A stretch of 64,000 bases of DNA from Gottfriedia acidiceleris (GCF_002128425.1 NZ_NESS01000001.1:1-64000), one strand, 5' to 3'; numbered from the stretch's first letter, positions 1 to 8,439 are shown. The notes: a model not told the origin generated them from the sequence alone. Made by a program: numbers and translations.

Positions 1-33
1 AAAAAAAAAACACAAGGTATTAACCTTGCGTTT
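1..33 (-). terminator. Rho-independent terminator of the S33 hydrolase gene
   Basis: On the minus strand a CAAGG/CCTTG-centred hairpin with a short TTAATA loop is followed by a run of about ten T. It lies directly downstream of the hydrolase stop codon. Confidence 0.8.
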
Positions 34-54
34 CAGTTGTTCAATTTATTTTTG

Positions 55-924
55 TTACTCAACTTCCTTCAAAAAGCTTTCAACTACTCGTATATACTCT
101 TCCGGCTCTTCTATGTATGGCATATGTGCACTTTGCTCAAATACGTGGAATTTTCCATTAGGTGTTAGCTCACTGAAGTATTCTGTTGATTTAGGAGTTG
201 CTTCATCGTAACGCCCACAAGTATAAATTGTTGGCACTTGAATGTCTTTTAATTTTGAAGTACAGTCAAAATCCTTTAAGTTTCCAGTAACATGAAACTC
301 TGATGGGCCCCACATAATATTGTAAACTTCCGGATTTCTAAAGTGTGCTCCATCTTTCAGAAATTCAGGTTTCGGGTCTAGTCTGCAAACGAAATTTTTG
401 TTAAATACTGCAGTTGCTTTTTTGTACTCCTCTGAATTTGTTGTTCCATTTTCCTCGCACTTTATTAATGTTTCTTGTACATCAAGTGGGAGTAGTTTTC
501 GATTTCGATCCTGATCCTCTGCCCAAAGTGGAGCGCTTAAACAAGGGCTTGAAAAGATAATACTCTTCACTCCATCTGGTCTCGTTAAATAATAAGCTGC
601 AGCAAGGGTTGTCCCCCACGAATGACCGAGTATATGAAACTCATCAAGCGAAAGTACTTCACGGATTTGGGCTAATTCTTCCACAAATCTATCAATATTC
701 CATAAAGAAGTATCTGTTGGACGGTCAGACTTTCCACATCCTAACTGATCATAAAAAATAACTGGACGGTCCTCTGCTAATACTTGTAGACCTTGCATGG
801 AATAATGAGATGAACCAGGTCCCCCATGTAAAACAACAACAGGAGTTTTAGATGAATTCTTATTATGAACTTGATACCACACTTTCCCGCCTGTTACTTC
901 AATAAAACCCTCAATCACATTCAT
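55..924 (-). CDS. Proline iminopeptidase-family alpha/beta hydrolase (S33)
   Basis: A 289-residue cytosolic alpha/beta hydrolase. The oxyanion-hole motif HGGPG (about residues 34-38) and the nucleophile elbow GHSWG (about 100-104) are those of prolyl aminopeptidases of peptidase family S33, which release N-terminal proline from peptides. A late Asp in GRYDEATP and His in QSAHMPYIEEP complete the expected Ser-Asp-His triad. Length is normal for the family. The ATG is preceded by AAAAGGAG. The gene stands alone, convergent with nothing on the left and divergent from the next hydrolase. The family also contains esterases and amidases, so the exact substrate is inferred. Confidence 0.87.
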   Translation of the reverse strand: MNVIEGFIEVTGGKVWYQVHNKNSSKTPVVVLHGGPGSSHYSMQGLQVLAEDRPVIFYDQLGCGKSDRPTDTSLWNIDRFVEELAQIREVLSLDEFHILGHSWGTTLAAAYYLTRPDGVKSIIFSSPCLSAPLWAEDQDRNRKLLPLDVQETLIKCEENGTTNSEEYKKATAVFNKNFVCRLDPKPEFLKDGAHFRNPEVYNIMWGPSEFHVTGNLKDFDCTSKLKDIQVPTIYTCGRYDEATPKSTEYFSELTPNGKFHVFEQSAHMPYIEEPEEYIRVVESFLKEVE

Positions 925-1240
925 TTATTTCTCTCCTTTTCATTCAAAATAGTATATTTATAAAAAAGTTATTCTCTTTTAAATGCTTGGATAATTTGTA
1001 TATTTATCTGAATTTTACCACATTTTTATTTTAAATAGAAAAACATTAAAATTTATCAGTTAATTCTTTCTTATACAGCTTCATTCCTGATAGAAGTTAA
1101 ATAATCTACTACACTTTTAATAAGTCAGGAACTTTTACTTAAACAGCCTTTTTCAAAGAAATAGCGAATAGTCATGAATTATTCTTGGATGAAATAATAT
1201 AAGAAAGTAATACACTTAAAAGCCAATGGAGGCGATTAGA
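925..1240. other. Divergent intergenic region without a gene
   Basis: About 315 AT-rich bases between two divergent hydrolase genes. It must hold both promoters, but no clear -35/-10 pair, operator palindrome or small ORF stood out by eye. Confidence 0.4.
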
Positions 1241-2101
1241 TTGGCATATGTTGAACTAGATTCTCATACAAAGCTCTATTATGAAGATCATGGAGAAGGT
1301 CAAACAGTTATTTTTGTACATGGCGTTATGATGAGTAGTAAGTTTTTTCATAAACAAGTTCCGTATTTTAGTAAAAATTATCGAGTCATTACTTTAGACT
1401 TACGGGCACATGGGAAGTCCTCAAAAGTTCAATATGGGCATACAGTGGCACAGTACGCTCGAGATTTAAAATGCTTTATCGAAAAACTAGATTTGAAGGA
1501 TGTAATTTTAGTAGGCTGGTCAATGGGAGCTTTTGTATTGTGGGATTATGTTAATCAATTTGGGACTAAAAATATTAAAGGGCTTACAGTTGTTGATCAA
1601 TCTGCATCCGATTATATATGGCCAGATTGGGAGTTTGGCGCATTTGATTTTACGATATTAAAAAATGTCATGCAATCCATACAGGAAGACCAGAACAAAT
1701 TTAATAGCGATTTTATATATGGTATGTATATGGATCAACCTGATCCAAAAGAACATAAATGGATTTTAAAAGAAATGAATAAATTACCTGCAGCAATTGC
1801 AAGTACTATTGTATTTAATCAAACCGCAGTGGATTATCGGGATACTCTTTGTAATGTCGATATTCCAACTTTAATTTGTTTTGGTAGTCATGGATTTTTT
1901 CCTTTAGCAGCTGGTGAGTTTATTCAAAAAAATATAAAAGGTTCAAAATTTGTTCCATTTTATAAAAGTAGTCATCTTTTATTCTTGGAAGAAACAGATA
2001 AGTTCAACCAGGAGCTAGACGAATTTTTTAAAGAAGTTCAAAAACCTGGAAAAACAAAAACAAAATCTAGAAAAAAAGAAAAAAGAAAAGCAGGAAACTA
2101 A
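1241..2101 (+). CDS. Alpha/beta hydrolase
   Basis: A 286-residue alpha/beta hydrolase. VHGVMMSS supplies the oxyanion region, GWSMG the nucleophile elbow, and SSHLLFLEE the C-terminal His; an LRAHGKSS stretch after strand 4 is typical of haloperoxidase/esterase-type hydrolases. The start is placed at TTG 1241 because a perfect GGAGG (1228-1232) lies 8 bases upstream; the ATG at 1226 overlaps that site and would be unusable. The protein ends in a highly basic tail rich in Lys and Arg (last about 20 residues), uncommon in this family and possibly for nucleic-acid or membrane-surface contact. Substrate unknown. Confidence 0.8.
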   Translation: MAYVELDSHTKLYYEDHGEGQTVIFVHGVMMSSKFFHKQVPYFSKNYRVITLDLRAHGKSSKVQYGHTVAQYARDLKCFIEKLDLKDVILVGWSMGAFVLWDYVNQFGTKNIKGLTVVDQSASDYIWPDWEFGAFDFTILKNVMQSIQEDQNKFNSDFIYGMYMDQPDPKEHKWILKEMNKLPAAIASTIVFNQTAVDYRDTLCNVDIPTLICFGSHGFFPLAAGEFIQKNIKGSKFVPFYKSSHLLFLEETDKFNQELDEFFKEVQKPGKTKTKSRKKEKRKAGN

Positions 2102-2116
2102 ATAGAGAAAAGGAAT

Positions 2117-2170
2117 GCAGGTTTTAGGAGCTAAAGTATTGAAATACTTGCCCAACCTGCTTTTCTTGTT
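2117..2170 (+). terminator. Terminator after the alpha/beta hydrolase
   Basis: GCAGGTT (2117-2123) pairs with AACCTGC (2154-2160), followed by TTTTCTTGTTTT. The loop holds a second small hairpin (AAGTAT/ATACTT), giving a two-armed structure. Confidence 0.7.
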
Positions 2171-2192
2171 TTCATAATCCCTGCCATTATCT

Positions 2193-2792
2193 TCACTTAA
2201 ACCAACCTTTTTCTTTTGATTGTTTTATAGCTTCGATTCTATTTTTAACTTCTAATTTGTCCAAAATCATAGAAATATAATTTCTTACTGTTCCGGTTTT
2301 TAGACTCAATTCATCCGCAATTTCTTGAGTATTCTTACCATCAGCTACTAGCTCTAATACTTCTTTTTCTCGGTCAGTTAATGGATTCTCCTCGGCATAT
2401 ACATCGTCCATAAGTTCCGGGGCATAAATTCTCTTCCCTGCAATAATACTTCTGATGGAGCTTGCTAACTCTTCGCTTGGACTATCTTTTAATAAATAGG
2501 CTTTTACACCTGCTTTTAATGCTCGTTGAAAATAACCAGATCTTGCGAAAGTTGTTAATATAATAACTTTACAATCGAAAATTTTTAAGTCTTCTGCAGC
2601 TTCAAGTCCAGTTTTACCAGGCATTTCAATATCCATTATACAAATATCAGGTTGTAATTGCTTGACTAGTTTAACTGCTTCTTCTCCGTTTGAAGCTTGA
2701 CCAACAACTTCCATATCATCTTCTAAATTAAGTAAAGAACCAAGAGCACCTAATAGCATTCGTTGGTCTTCAGCAATTACGATCCTAATCAT
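2193..2792 (-). CDS. desR: NarL/LuxR-type response regulator DesR
   Basis: A 199-residue response regulator: receiver domain with phospho-acceptor Asp54 in IMDIEMPGK, then a LuxR-type helix-turn-helix from about residue 135 (LTDREKEVLELVADG...TGTVRNY). It lies after a DesK-like kinase and a fatty acid desaturase, the same order as B. subtilis des-desK-desR, where phosphorylated DesR activates des on cooling. The ATG overlaps the desK stop by four bases (ATGA) and uses a GGAGG inside desK, so the two are translationally coupled. Function is assigned from family plus synteny. Confidence 0.92.
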   Translation of the reverse strand: MIRIVIAEDQRMLLGALGSLLNLEDDMEVVGQASNGEEAVKLVKQLQPDICIMDIEMPGKTGLEAAEDLKIFDCKVIILTTFARSGYFQRALKAGVKAYLLKDSPSEELASSIRSIIAGKRIYAPELMDDVYAEENPLTDREKEVLELVADGKNTQEIADELSLKTGTVRNYISMILDKLEVKNRIEAIKQSKEKGWFK

Positions 2793-3925
2793 TCTAGTTC
2801 CTCCACTTCAATTTGTTTTACATCTATTGGAACTTTCATAATTAAAGTCATTCCGTTTTCACAGTTTACCTCTAACGTTCCATTCACAAATTCGAGACGT
2901 TCTTTCATTCCAATTAACCCATATCCGGTTGTAAACTTATCCAATTTACAACCAACTCCATTATCTATAACGGAAAAAATTATTTCATTCTTCATTTGTT
3001 TAATTGAAATTCTACATAAAGTAGCATTACTATGTTTTACAACATTTGTTACGGCTTCCTTTAAGCACATACTAACAATATTTTCTGTCAGTAAGGAGAC
3101 ATTTGTCAGTTGAAGATTATCGTTACATTCAACTGTAATTTCCGCCGCTTGTAGAATTTGCTTAATCCTAATTAGTTCATCCTTAATTCGGATCCCTCTC
3201 ATTTGAGAAACTATTTTTCGAACCTCATTTAAAGCTGTTCTGGCCGTTTGCTGAACATCTCTTAATTCATTTTGAGCTAATTCTGGATCCTTTATAATTA
3301 ATTTTCTAGCTAAGTCACTTTTTAAGCCAATCAGTGAAAGTTTTTGACCAAGCGTATCATGTAAATCACGAGCAATTCTTTGACGTTCTTCTAGTTTTAC
3401 AAGATCTGATATACGTTTATTTGCATCTACTAGCTTTTCTTCCAATTGCCCTCTTTCATTTCGACTGTAAAGACTAAATGGTAACAAAATGACACTAATC
3501 CAAGTAATGATAATAAATGGAAGTTGCCTAATTATTAATTCTTCTTGAAGTATAATCGTGATGTTGATTGATATTGTAGTGATTACTAAGTGAAGGATAT
3601 ATAAAGTTAAAAATGTAACTCGATTTTTTCTCTTTCCAATCATATATGCTATAAAAAAAGCAAAATATACATAACTAAAAAGTATATTCATTGAAGTGGA
3701 TATGATGATTAAAATTGATGACCAAAGATAAATTGACCAGCCTTTTGATATGTACGCCAATCGATAGATTATAAAAAATGATATTGTAAGTAAAATTCCT
3801 ATTATGATTCTTAAAGTCGAATGTGCAGAAAGAAAAATAAAATAAAATGGAGAAATTCCTAAAACTGTCCAAATATATGGTGAGATCCCAGTACTTTTTA
3901 GGAAAACTAAATATCTTTTAAACAT
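2789..3925 (-). CDS. desK: Membrane-thickness sensor histidine kinase DesK
   Basis: A 378-residue histidine kinase of the HPK7 type. Four to five membrane segments fill residues about 15-155; a cytoplasmic coiled coil leads to the DHp motif RQRIARDLHD with His189, then a HATPase_c domain (N-box near KEAVTNVVKHSNA, G-box DNGVG, TGYGLIGM). The DHp sequence and layout are those of B. subtilis DesK, which senses membrane thickening in the cold and switches between kinase and phosphatase on DesR. ATG with GAGGT upstream. Middle gene of the des-desK-desR operon. Confidence 0.92.
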   Translation of the reverse strand: MFKRYLVFLKSTGISPYIWTVLGISPFYFIFLSAHSTLRIIIGILLTISFFIIYRLAYISKGWSIYLWSSILIIISTSMNILFSYVYFAFFIAYMIGKRKNRVTFLTLYILHLVITTISINITIILQEELIIRQLPFIIITWISVILLPFSLYSRNERGQLEEKLVDANKRISDLVKLEERQRIARDLHDTLGQKLSLIGLKSDLARKLIIKDPELAQNELRDVQQTARTALNEVRKIVSQMRGIRIKDELIRIKQILQAAEITVECNDNLQLTNVSLLTENIVSMCLKEAVTNVVKHSNATLCRISIKQMKNEIIFSVIDNGVGCKLDKFTTGYGLIGMKERLEFVNGTLEVNCENGMTLIMKVPIDVKQIEVEELE

Positions 3926-4022
3926 AAATTTACCTCATTTTCAAACGTTTTGTGTCCTTTCTTTAACAATTTTATCATATTTAAGCAAAGGTAATCTTTA
4001 TAAAAATGTAAATAAAATACAT

Positions 4023-4051
4023 CGAAAGTTCAGACAGTGTCTGAACTTTCG
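4023..4051. repeat. Near-perfect 29-base palindrome over the des stop codon
   Basis: CGAAAGTTCAGACA (4023-4036) and TGTCTGAACTTTCG (4038-4051) are perfect 14-base arms around a single G. The des stop codon (complement of 4030-4032) is inside the stem. There is no clean T run after it on the minus strand, so it looks like an intercistronic stabiliser or partial attenuator between des and desKR. Confidence 0.75.
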
Positions 4052-5055
4052 CGATTTACTTTATAGATTGATTTTATATCTTTAAATCCTACAAATTGTT
4101 TTGTTTCTTCATCCCATAATCTAAATTTTAAAGAGGTTAAACTAGTTTTAAGTGTAATCGTCGGTACATTTTGTAATGGAAGCGTATTATTATGAACAGA
4201 TTCTAAATTATAATTCGGTACTCTTGGACTCAAATGATGAACATGGTGGTATCCAATATTACCAGTAATCCATTGCAATAATTTTGGAAGTTTATAAAAC
4301 GAGCTTCCTTCAACCGCTGCTTTTACATATTCCCAATTCGTATCTTCTTCAAAATAAGTGTCTTCAAATTGGTGTTGTACATAGAAAAGCCAAATTCCTA
4401 ATACTGCCGAAATGAAAAAGATCGGACCTTCTACTAATAAATAACTTTTCCAACCAATTATAAGGCAAAATAAAGCTGAAACCCCAACAATTAAAATATT
4501 CGTTAAATATGTGTTTAGTCTTTCTTTTAATTTTGCATTTTTCGTATTGAATCGATTTGTAATTAACACGATATAAATTGGTCCTAAACCAAACATGATT
4601 AATGGATTACGGTATAGACGATATTGTATTTTTGTCCAGAACGATGCTTCAACATATTCTTCAACTGTTAAAACCCACATATCTCCAATCCCGCGTTTAT
4701 CTAAGTTCCCACTTGTAGCGTGGTGGATTGAATGACTATGCTTCCACTGACTGAATGGAAATAAAGTAACAACACCCGTAATTGTGCCAAGAACTTTATT
4801 AGCTGTTTTATTCTTAAAAAATGATTGATGACAACAATCATGGAAGATGATAAATACCCTTATTAAGAATAGTGCAGCAACAATATCAATAAAGATTGTT
4901 AATACTACTGAAATCGAAATACTTTTATAAGCAAGATACCATAAAAATATAAATGGAATAAAAGTATTAATCATTTGCCAAATACTAGCTTTTAAATTTG
5001 ATTTTTCATAAGGAATTATTTGTTTTCGTAAACTCTTTTGATTTTCTTTTGACAT
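4030..5055 (-). CDS. des: Acyl-lipid fatty acid desaturase Des
   Basis: A 341-residue membrane desaturase. All three histidine boxes of the di-iron centre are present: HDCCHQ (72-77), HSHSIHH (106-112) and HHVHH (270-274), separated by membrane segments. It matches B. subtilis Des, the O2-dependent delta-5 desaturase that introduces double bases into membrane phospholipid acyl chains after cold shock, here followed by its sensor and regulator genes. ATG preceded by AGGAAGG. Candidate -10 (TATAAT on the minus strand, 5091-5096) has only a weak -35, fitting an activator-dependent promoter. Confidence 0.93.
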   Translation of the reverse strand: MSKENQKSLRKQIIPYEKSNLKASIWQMINTFIPFIFLWYLAYKSISISVVLTIFIDIVAALFLIRVFIIFHDCCHQSFFKNKTANKVLGTITGVVTLFPFSQWKHSHSIHHATSGNLDKRGIGDMWVLTVEEYVEASFWTKIQYRLYRNPLIMFGLGPIYIVLITNRFNTKNAKLKERLNTYLTNILIVGVSALFCLIIGWKSYLLVEGPIFFISAVLGIWLFYVQHQFEDTYFEEDTNWEYVKAAVEGSSFYKLPKLLQWITGNIGYHHVHHLSPRVPNYNLESVHNNTLPLQNVPTITLKTSLTSLKFRLWDEETKQFVGFKDIKSIYKVNRESSDTV

Positions 5056-5090
5056 TTAGAATTTCCTTCCTAATGTTGTAACTTATCAAT

Positions 5091-5169
5091 ATTATATTAT
5101 CCTAATTATATAAGTTAATTTGCCTAGTGGTAGTAGCAGGCGTCATATGAAAAAGATGACAAATGTCAT
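5091..5169 (-). promoter_or_regulatory. des promoter with candidate DesR operator
   Basis: Minus-strand TATAAT at 5091-5096 with poor -35 match. Upstream lie two adjoining palindromes: TCATATGA (5143-5150) and ATGACAAATGTCAT (5156-5169). Paired TCAT/ATGA half-sites about 50-75 bases ahead of the -10 are what a phosphorylated DesR tetramer would need. The DesR assignment is inference from position and symmetry. Confidence 0.6.
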
Positions 5170-5260
5170 ATTAAATAAAACGTTTACTTTCAATGTTGAT
5201 TTTATAAAGACACATTAATTAGAATGTTTAATTTTTTGGTAAAATATTATAGTTTTTTCA

Positions 5261-5292
5261 TAAAAAAAAGTAATACTCAAATAGTATTACTT
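5261..5292 (-). terminator. Minus-strand terminator-like hairpin (copy 1 of a duplicated hairpin)
   Basis: AAGTAATACT (5268-5277) and AGTATTACTT (5283-5292) form a perfect 10-bp stem with loop CAAAT; on the minus strand eight T follow. It sits upstream of des and would stop transcripts coming from the 5.8 kb gene. Confidence 0.7.
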
Positions 5293-5757
5293 CAGAGTGT
5301 TGAAATATATTGTAGTCAATATAAAAAATACGAACATTTAATGATATTCGATGCAATTTGCAATATTTTTAAATATGATCTTTTAATCGTCTCTTATTGA
5401 AAGACAATTGATTTAATATATTTTTTTAACTAACTTGCATAAATTCAACACAAATTAACGTTATTATTATGACAAATATCTTTGAGGCTCAATATTTATA
5501 ATGATTTGTAAGGTGTTGATTATCTATCACTTACAATTAGATTATTCTTTTTTATCTAGAAGTTGATTGGAACGAAAGGGTGCCAGGCTCCTATGGGATT
5601 AGCGGGAAGGCTAAAGACCACACAGGCTAATGTCGAGGAGGCTAAAGAATCTCGCCCCATGGAAAGCGAGCACACTGTAGTGGAAATCATGATCATACAA
5701 CTTATTTATCAGTGATATAATTCCATCTTAATTGACAAAGTTCTTTTTCAACAGCGT
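5293..5757. other. Gene-less segment between duplicated hairpins
   Basis: Apart from the dispersed repeat at 5562-5690, I see no ORF with a ribosome binding site and no recognisable RNA gene. The segment is bracketed by two near-identical hairpins (5268-5292 and 5758-5784), which suggests insertion or local duplication. Confidence 0.5.
5562..5690. repeat. Degenerate Bacillaceae dispersed palindromic repeat
   Basis: A GC-richer block of about 130 bases in AT-rich DNA. It opens with GTTGATTGG, runs through CTCCTATGGGATTAGCGGGA, GAGGAGGCTAAAGAATCTCG and CCCCATGGAAAGCGAG, and ends TAGTGGAAATCA. I recognise this order of short motifs from a non-coding repeat scattered through many Bacillaceae genomes (usually with CCTGCGGGA and CCGCGGAAAGCG). 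This copy has lost several paired bases, so it looks old. Family recognition is from memory. Confidence 0.6.
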
Positions 5758-5784
5758 GAAGTAATACTCAATTAGTATTACTTC
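5758..5784. repeat. Duplicated hairpin, copy 2
   Basis: GAAGTAATACT (5758-5768), loop CAATT, AGTATTACTTC (5774-5784): an 11-bp perfect stem nearly identical to the hairpin at 5268-5292. It lies just downstream of the following minus-strand gene but lacks a T run. Confidence 0.75.
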
Positions 5785-5816
5785 TTAATCAGTTGGAACT
5801 CCATAACAAGTGATTT

Positions 5817-6344
5817 TTATGTTGTTGATACTTTTTTATTCTTTTTGATTTTACCAAAAGGTTTAAAATACGTAATGAATGTCATGAGTGCTAAACAACT
5901 TAAGTTAAATGCTCCAGTTATCATAATTGAAATCCAAGTTGATTCAAATTTATGTTCATTAAGCGCACTGGCCCCTAATGCTTCTGCGGTATTTACTAAA
6001 TAGGAGAACCAATCATTAATTAAAAAGATTCCAATCAGGATAGTTAAGACAGTTAGAGCGAGTTTAATAACAACCCAATAATATTTTACTAATCCCCATT
6101 GAGTCCAAATTGAAAGTAAAATTCCAGTAATTAAAGTTGCAAGTGCAGGGTACTTTAGTAAATTTTCATCAATTATATGCATGCTCGATAATGTATAAAT
6201 AAGTTGCTCTGAGTTTTGCGCATTTTTCAAATATAATCCTAATATGATTAAACTTAATGTACCTCCAAACCAAGCACATACTGCTAACACATGTACACTA
6301 ACTAATATATTTTTTTTCGTTAAATTTATTTTCTTTTTAGCCAC
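5817..6344 (-). CDS. Four-helix membrane protein, DUF2269/CopD-like
   Basis: A 175-residue integral membrane protein with a basic N-terminus and four predicted helices (about 12-33, 63-83, 86-107 and 134-158). The first helix carries HVLAVCAWFGGTLSL, where the His and WxGG resemble DUF2269 or CopD-type membrane proteins; a heme or copper role is possible but not shown. GTG start with GGAGG 10 bases upstream. Its promoter carries the same 20-base direct repeat and the same repeat-to--10 spacing as the neighbouring two-component operon, so it is probably a target of that regulator. Confidence 0.6.
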   Translation of the reverse strand: MAKKKINLTKKNILVSVHVLAVCAWFGGTLSLIILGLYLKNAQNSEQLIYTLSSMHIIDENLLKYPALATLITGILLSIWTQWGLVKYYWVVIKLALTVLTILIGIFLINDWFSYLVNTAEALGASALNEHKFESTWISIMITGAFNLSCLALMTFITYFKPFGKIKKNKKVSTT

Positions 6345-6383
6345 TATTTTGTTACCTCCGTTTTCATTAATTTTATACTTTTA

Positions 6384-6439
6384 ATCATAGTGGCAAGATA
6401 TAAAACTACCATTATCAATTTCTTAAATAATTCTTAAAT
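6384..6439 (-). promoter_or_regulatory. Promoter with tandem response-regulator repeats (membrane protein gene)
   Basis: TTCTTAAAT occurs twice, 11 bases apart (6420-6428 and 6431-6439). A minus-strand -10 TATGAT is at 6384-6389, 31 bases downstream of the repeat edge. The identical repeat with identical spacing precedes the two-component operon at 8440-8495. Eleven-base direct repeats just upstream of -35 are typical OmpR/PhoB-family sites. Confidence 0.7.
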
Positions 6440-6585
6440 CATTTTTGAATTGAAATATTGCTTCTTTTTATGACGACCAAATAAAGTTTCTTTCCTTCAT
6501 TCATGAGCGGGTATAAAAAAAGAGCCATCCCATAAGCCCGTTTACAAACTGATGAGATCCCCCATTAATATACTAATTATTAATT

Positions 6586-7275
6586 TTAATCTTTGAACCG
6601 ATATCCCGCTCCCCAAACCGTCTCAATATAATTTGGGTTGGACGGGTCAACTTCTATTTTTTCACGGATTTTCCGGATATGAACAGTTACAGTAGAAATA
6701 TCACCAACAGTTTCAAATCCCCAAATACGATCAAATAATAATTCTTTACTAAATACTTTATTTGGATTGGAAGCAAGAAAAGTAAGTAAGTTAAACTCCT
6801 TCGTTGTGAATATTTTTTCGTCGCCATTAACAAGAACTTTTCTAGAATCCTTTTGAATCGTAAGTCCTCTAACTTGAATTTCTTCTTCATTAATTTGACC
6901 TTTACTTGCTAAACGTTGATACCTTGAAAGATGCGCTTTTACTCTGGCTATTAATTCACTTGGGCTAAATGGTTTCACGATAAAATCATCTGCCCCTAGT
7001 CCAAAACCTCTAATTTTATCTATATCTTCCGTTTTTGCTGAAACAATTAAGATTGGGATGTCTTTACTTTCCCGGATTTTTTTACATATTTCAAATCCAT
7101 TTAATTCTGGCAACATTAAGTCAAGTATGATTAAATCATATTCCTTAGATAAAGCTTTTTGAAGTCCGCTTTTTCCATTAGATTCTATTTCAACTGCAAA
7201 ATCATTTATTTCTAAATAATCTCTTTGTAATAATGCGATACTTTGATCATCTTCAATAATTAAAATCTTTTTCAT
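6586..7275 (-). CDS. OmpR/PhoB-family response regulator
   Basis: A 229-residue regulator: receiver domain with acidic pair at residues 8-10, Asp52 in LILDLMLPE, and the KPF lysine; then a winged-helix DNA-binding domain from about residue 130, ending in the usual TVHIRKIREKIE...VWGAGYRF. It follows its kinase gene by 17 bases on the same transcript, the reverse of the commoner regulator-first order. ATG with AAAGGTG upstream. The operon promoter and the neighbouring 5.8 kb gene share direct repeats that are its likely binding sites. Signal unknown. Confidence 0.9.
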   Translation of the reverse strand: MKKILIIEDDQSIALLQRDYLEINDFAVEIESNGKSGLQKALSKEYDLIILDLMLPELNGFEICKKIRESKDIPILIVSAKTEDIDKIRGFGLGADDFIVKPFSPSELIARVKAHLSRYQRLASKGQINEEEIQVRGLTIQKDSRKVLVNGDEKIFTTKEFNLLTFLASNPNKVFSKELLFDRIWGFETVGDISTVTVHIRKIREKIEVDPSNPNYIETVWGAGYRFKD

Positions 7276-7292
7276 TTTGTCACCTTTGATTT

Positions 7293-8378
7293 TTATTTCT
7301 TATTTAATGTAAGAAAAATAGTTGTACATCTACCAATTTCACTTTCTGCCCGTACTTCTCCACCGTGCTCTTCAACGATTCTTTTTGCAATAGCCAGTCC
7401 TAATCCAGTCCCACCTGTTGACACATTTCTTGATGGATCGGCCCGGTAAAAACGATCAAATATATACGGAAGTGCCTCTTTTGAAATTCCTTTACCGTTA
7501 TCATGAAATTTTATCGTTATTTTTTCTTTGTCGTCTATTAATGTTATGGAAATTCTTTTTTCATCTTTATCCATGTATTTCAAACTATTTTGAATGATAT
7601 TTGTCATTACACGTTTGAATTGTTCCCGGTCCATCAGAACAATACTATTCTTTCGATCCACATTATCACTATAAGTAATCCTTACATTTATCGGTTCTAA
7701 ATCAAATTTTAACTCCTCGATACTATCGACTAAATAATCATGAATATTTACTTCTTCAAAATGAAATGGTACACGTTTTAAATCTAGCTTCGAATAAAGA
7801 AAAAGTTCATTAATCAAATGATCCATATCCAAGGTTTTCATATAGATTGTTTCAATATACCGCTCCATTTTTTCTGGTGTATTCGCCACGCCATCTTTAA
7901 TCCCTTCAATATAGCCTTTTATTGACGTAATTGGTGTCTTAAGATCATGTGAAATATTTGCAATTAATTCTTTACGATTTTCTTCATATTTTTTCTGAAT
8001 TTCTGCTGACTCTTTTAGATTTCGTCTCATTAATTCAAAGCTAACTGCTAATTGACCTAGTTCATCTTTGTTTATTGGTTTAACTTCAAAGTTTAAATTT
8101 CCTTCACTAATTTGTTTAGCAGCATTTGTAAGATTTTTTACAGGTCTTAGTATGCTTCTTGAAACAAAAAACGAAAGCACCCCATTTGTAATTGCAAAAA
8201 TAGGGACAATAATTCCGAAACGGAAAAAATAAAAAGAATGTGGTGGATGACCATTAAATTTAGGTTCAAAAACTTTATAGTAAAATACACCGAGCATAAT
8301 CTCGATAAGGATAAAAGAAATGATCGGAATAACAATCATTGCAATATTAGATAAAATTAACCGTTTTCGAATCGACAA
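7293..8378 (-). CDS. Sensor histidine kinase with HAMP domain
   Basis: A 361-residue membrane kinase. Two membrane helices (about 8-34 and 53-74) flank a very short external loop of about 20 residues rich in Pro, His and Phe, so it probably senses within or near the membrane. A HAMP domain, HisKA with ISHDLKTP, and HATPase_c (N-box near IIQNSLKY, DNGKGIS, FDRFYR, TGLGLAI) follow. Start set at TTG 8378, 6 bases after GGAG; the in-frame TTG at 8390 overlaps that site. Cotranscribed with the OmpR-type regulator. Confidence 0.88.
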   Translation of the reverse strand: MSIRKRLILSNIAMIVIPIISFILIEIMLGVFYYKVFEPKFNGHPPHSFYFFRFGIIVPIFAITNGVLSFFVSRSILRPVKNLTNAAKQISEGNLNFEVKPINKDELGQLAVSFELMRRNLKESAEIQKKYEENRKELIANISHDLKTPITSIKGYIEGIKDGVANTPEKMERYIETIYMKTLDMDHLINELFLYSKLDLKRVPFHFEEVNIHDYLVDSIEELKFDLEPINVRITYSDNVDRKNSIVLMDREQFKRVMTNIIQNSLKYMDKDEKRISITLIDDKEKITIKFHDNGKGISKEALPYIFDRFYRADPSRNVSTGGTGLGLAIAKRIVEEHGGEVRAESEIGRCTTIFLTLNKK

Positions 8379-8439
8379 AATATACTCCAACTTTCAGGCG
8401 AATGATGAACACTTACTTTAAGATCTTTGTTTGTGACAT

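Noticed and set aside
5268-5784. Two hairpins read as ends of an insertion sequence
   Set aside because: Each copy is itself a palindrome, there is no transposase between them and no target duplication visible.
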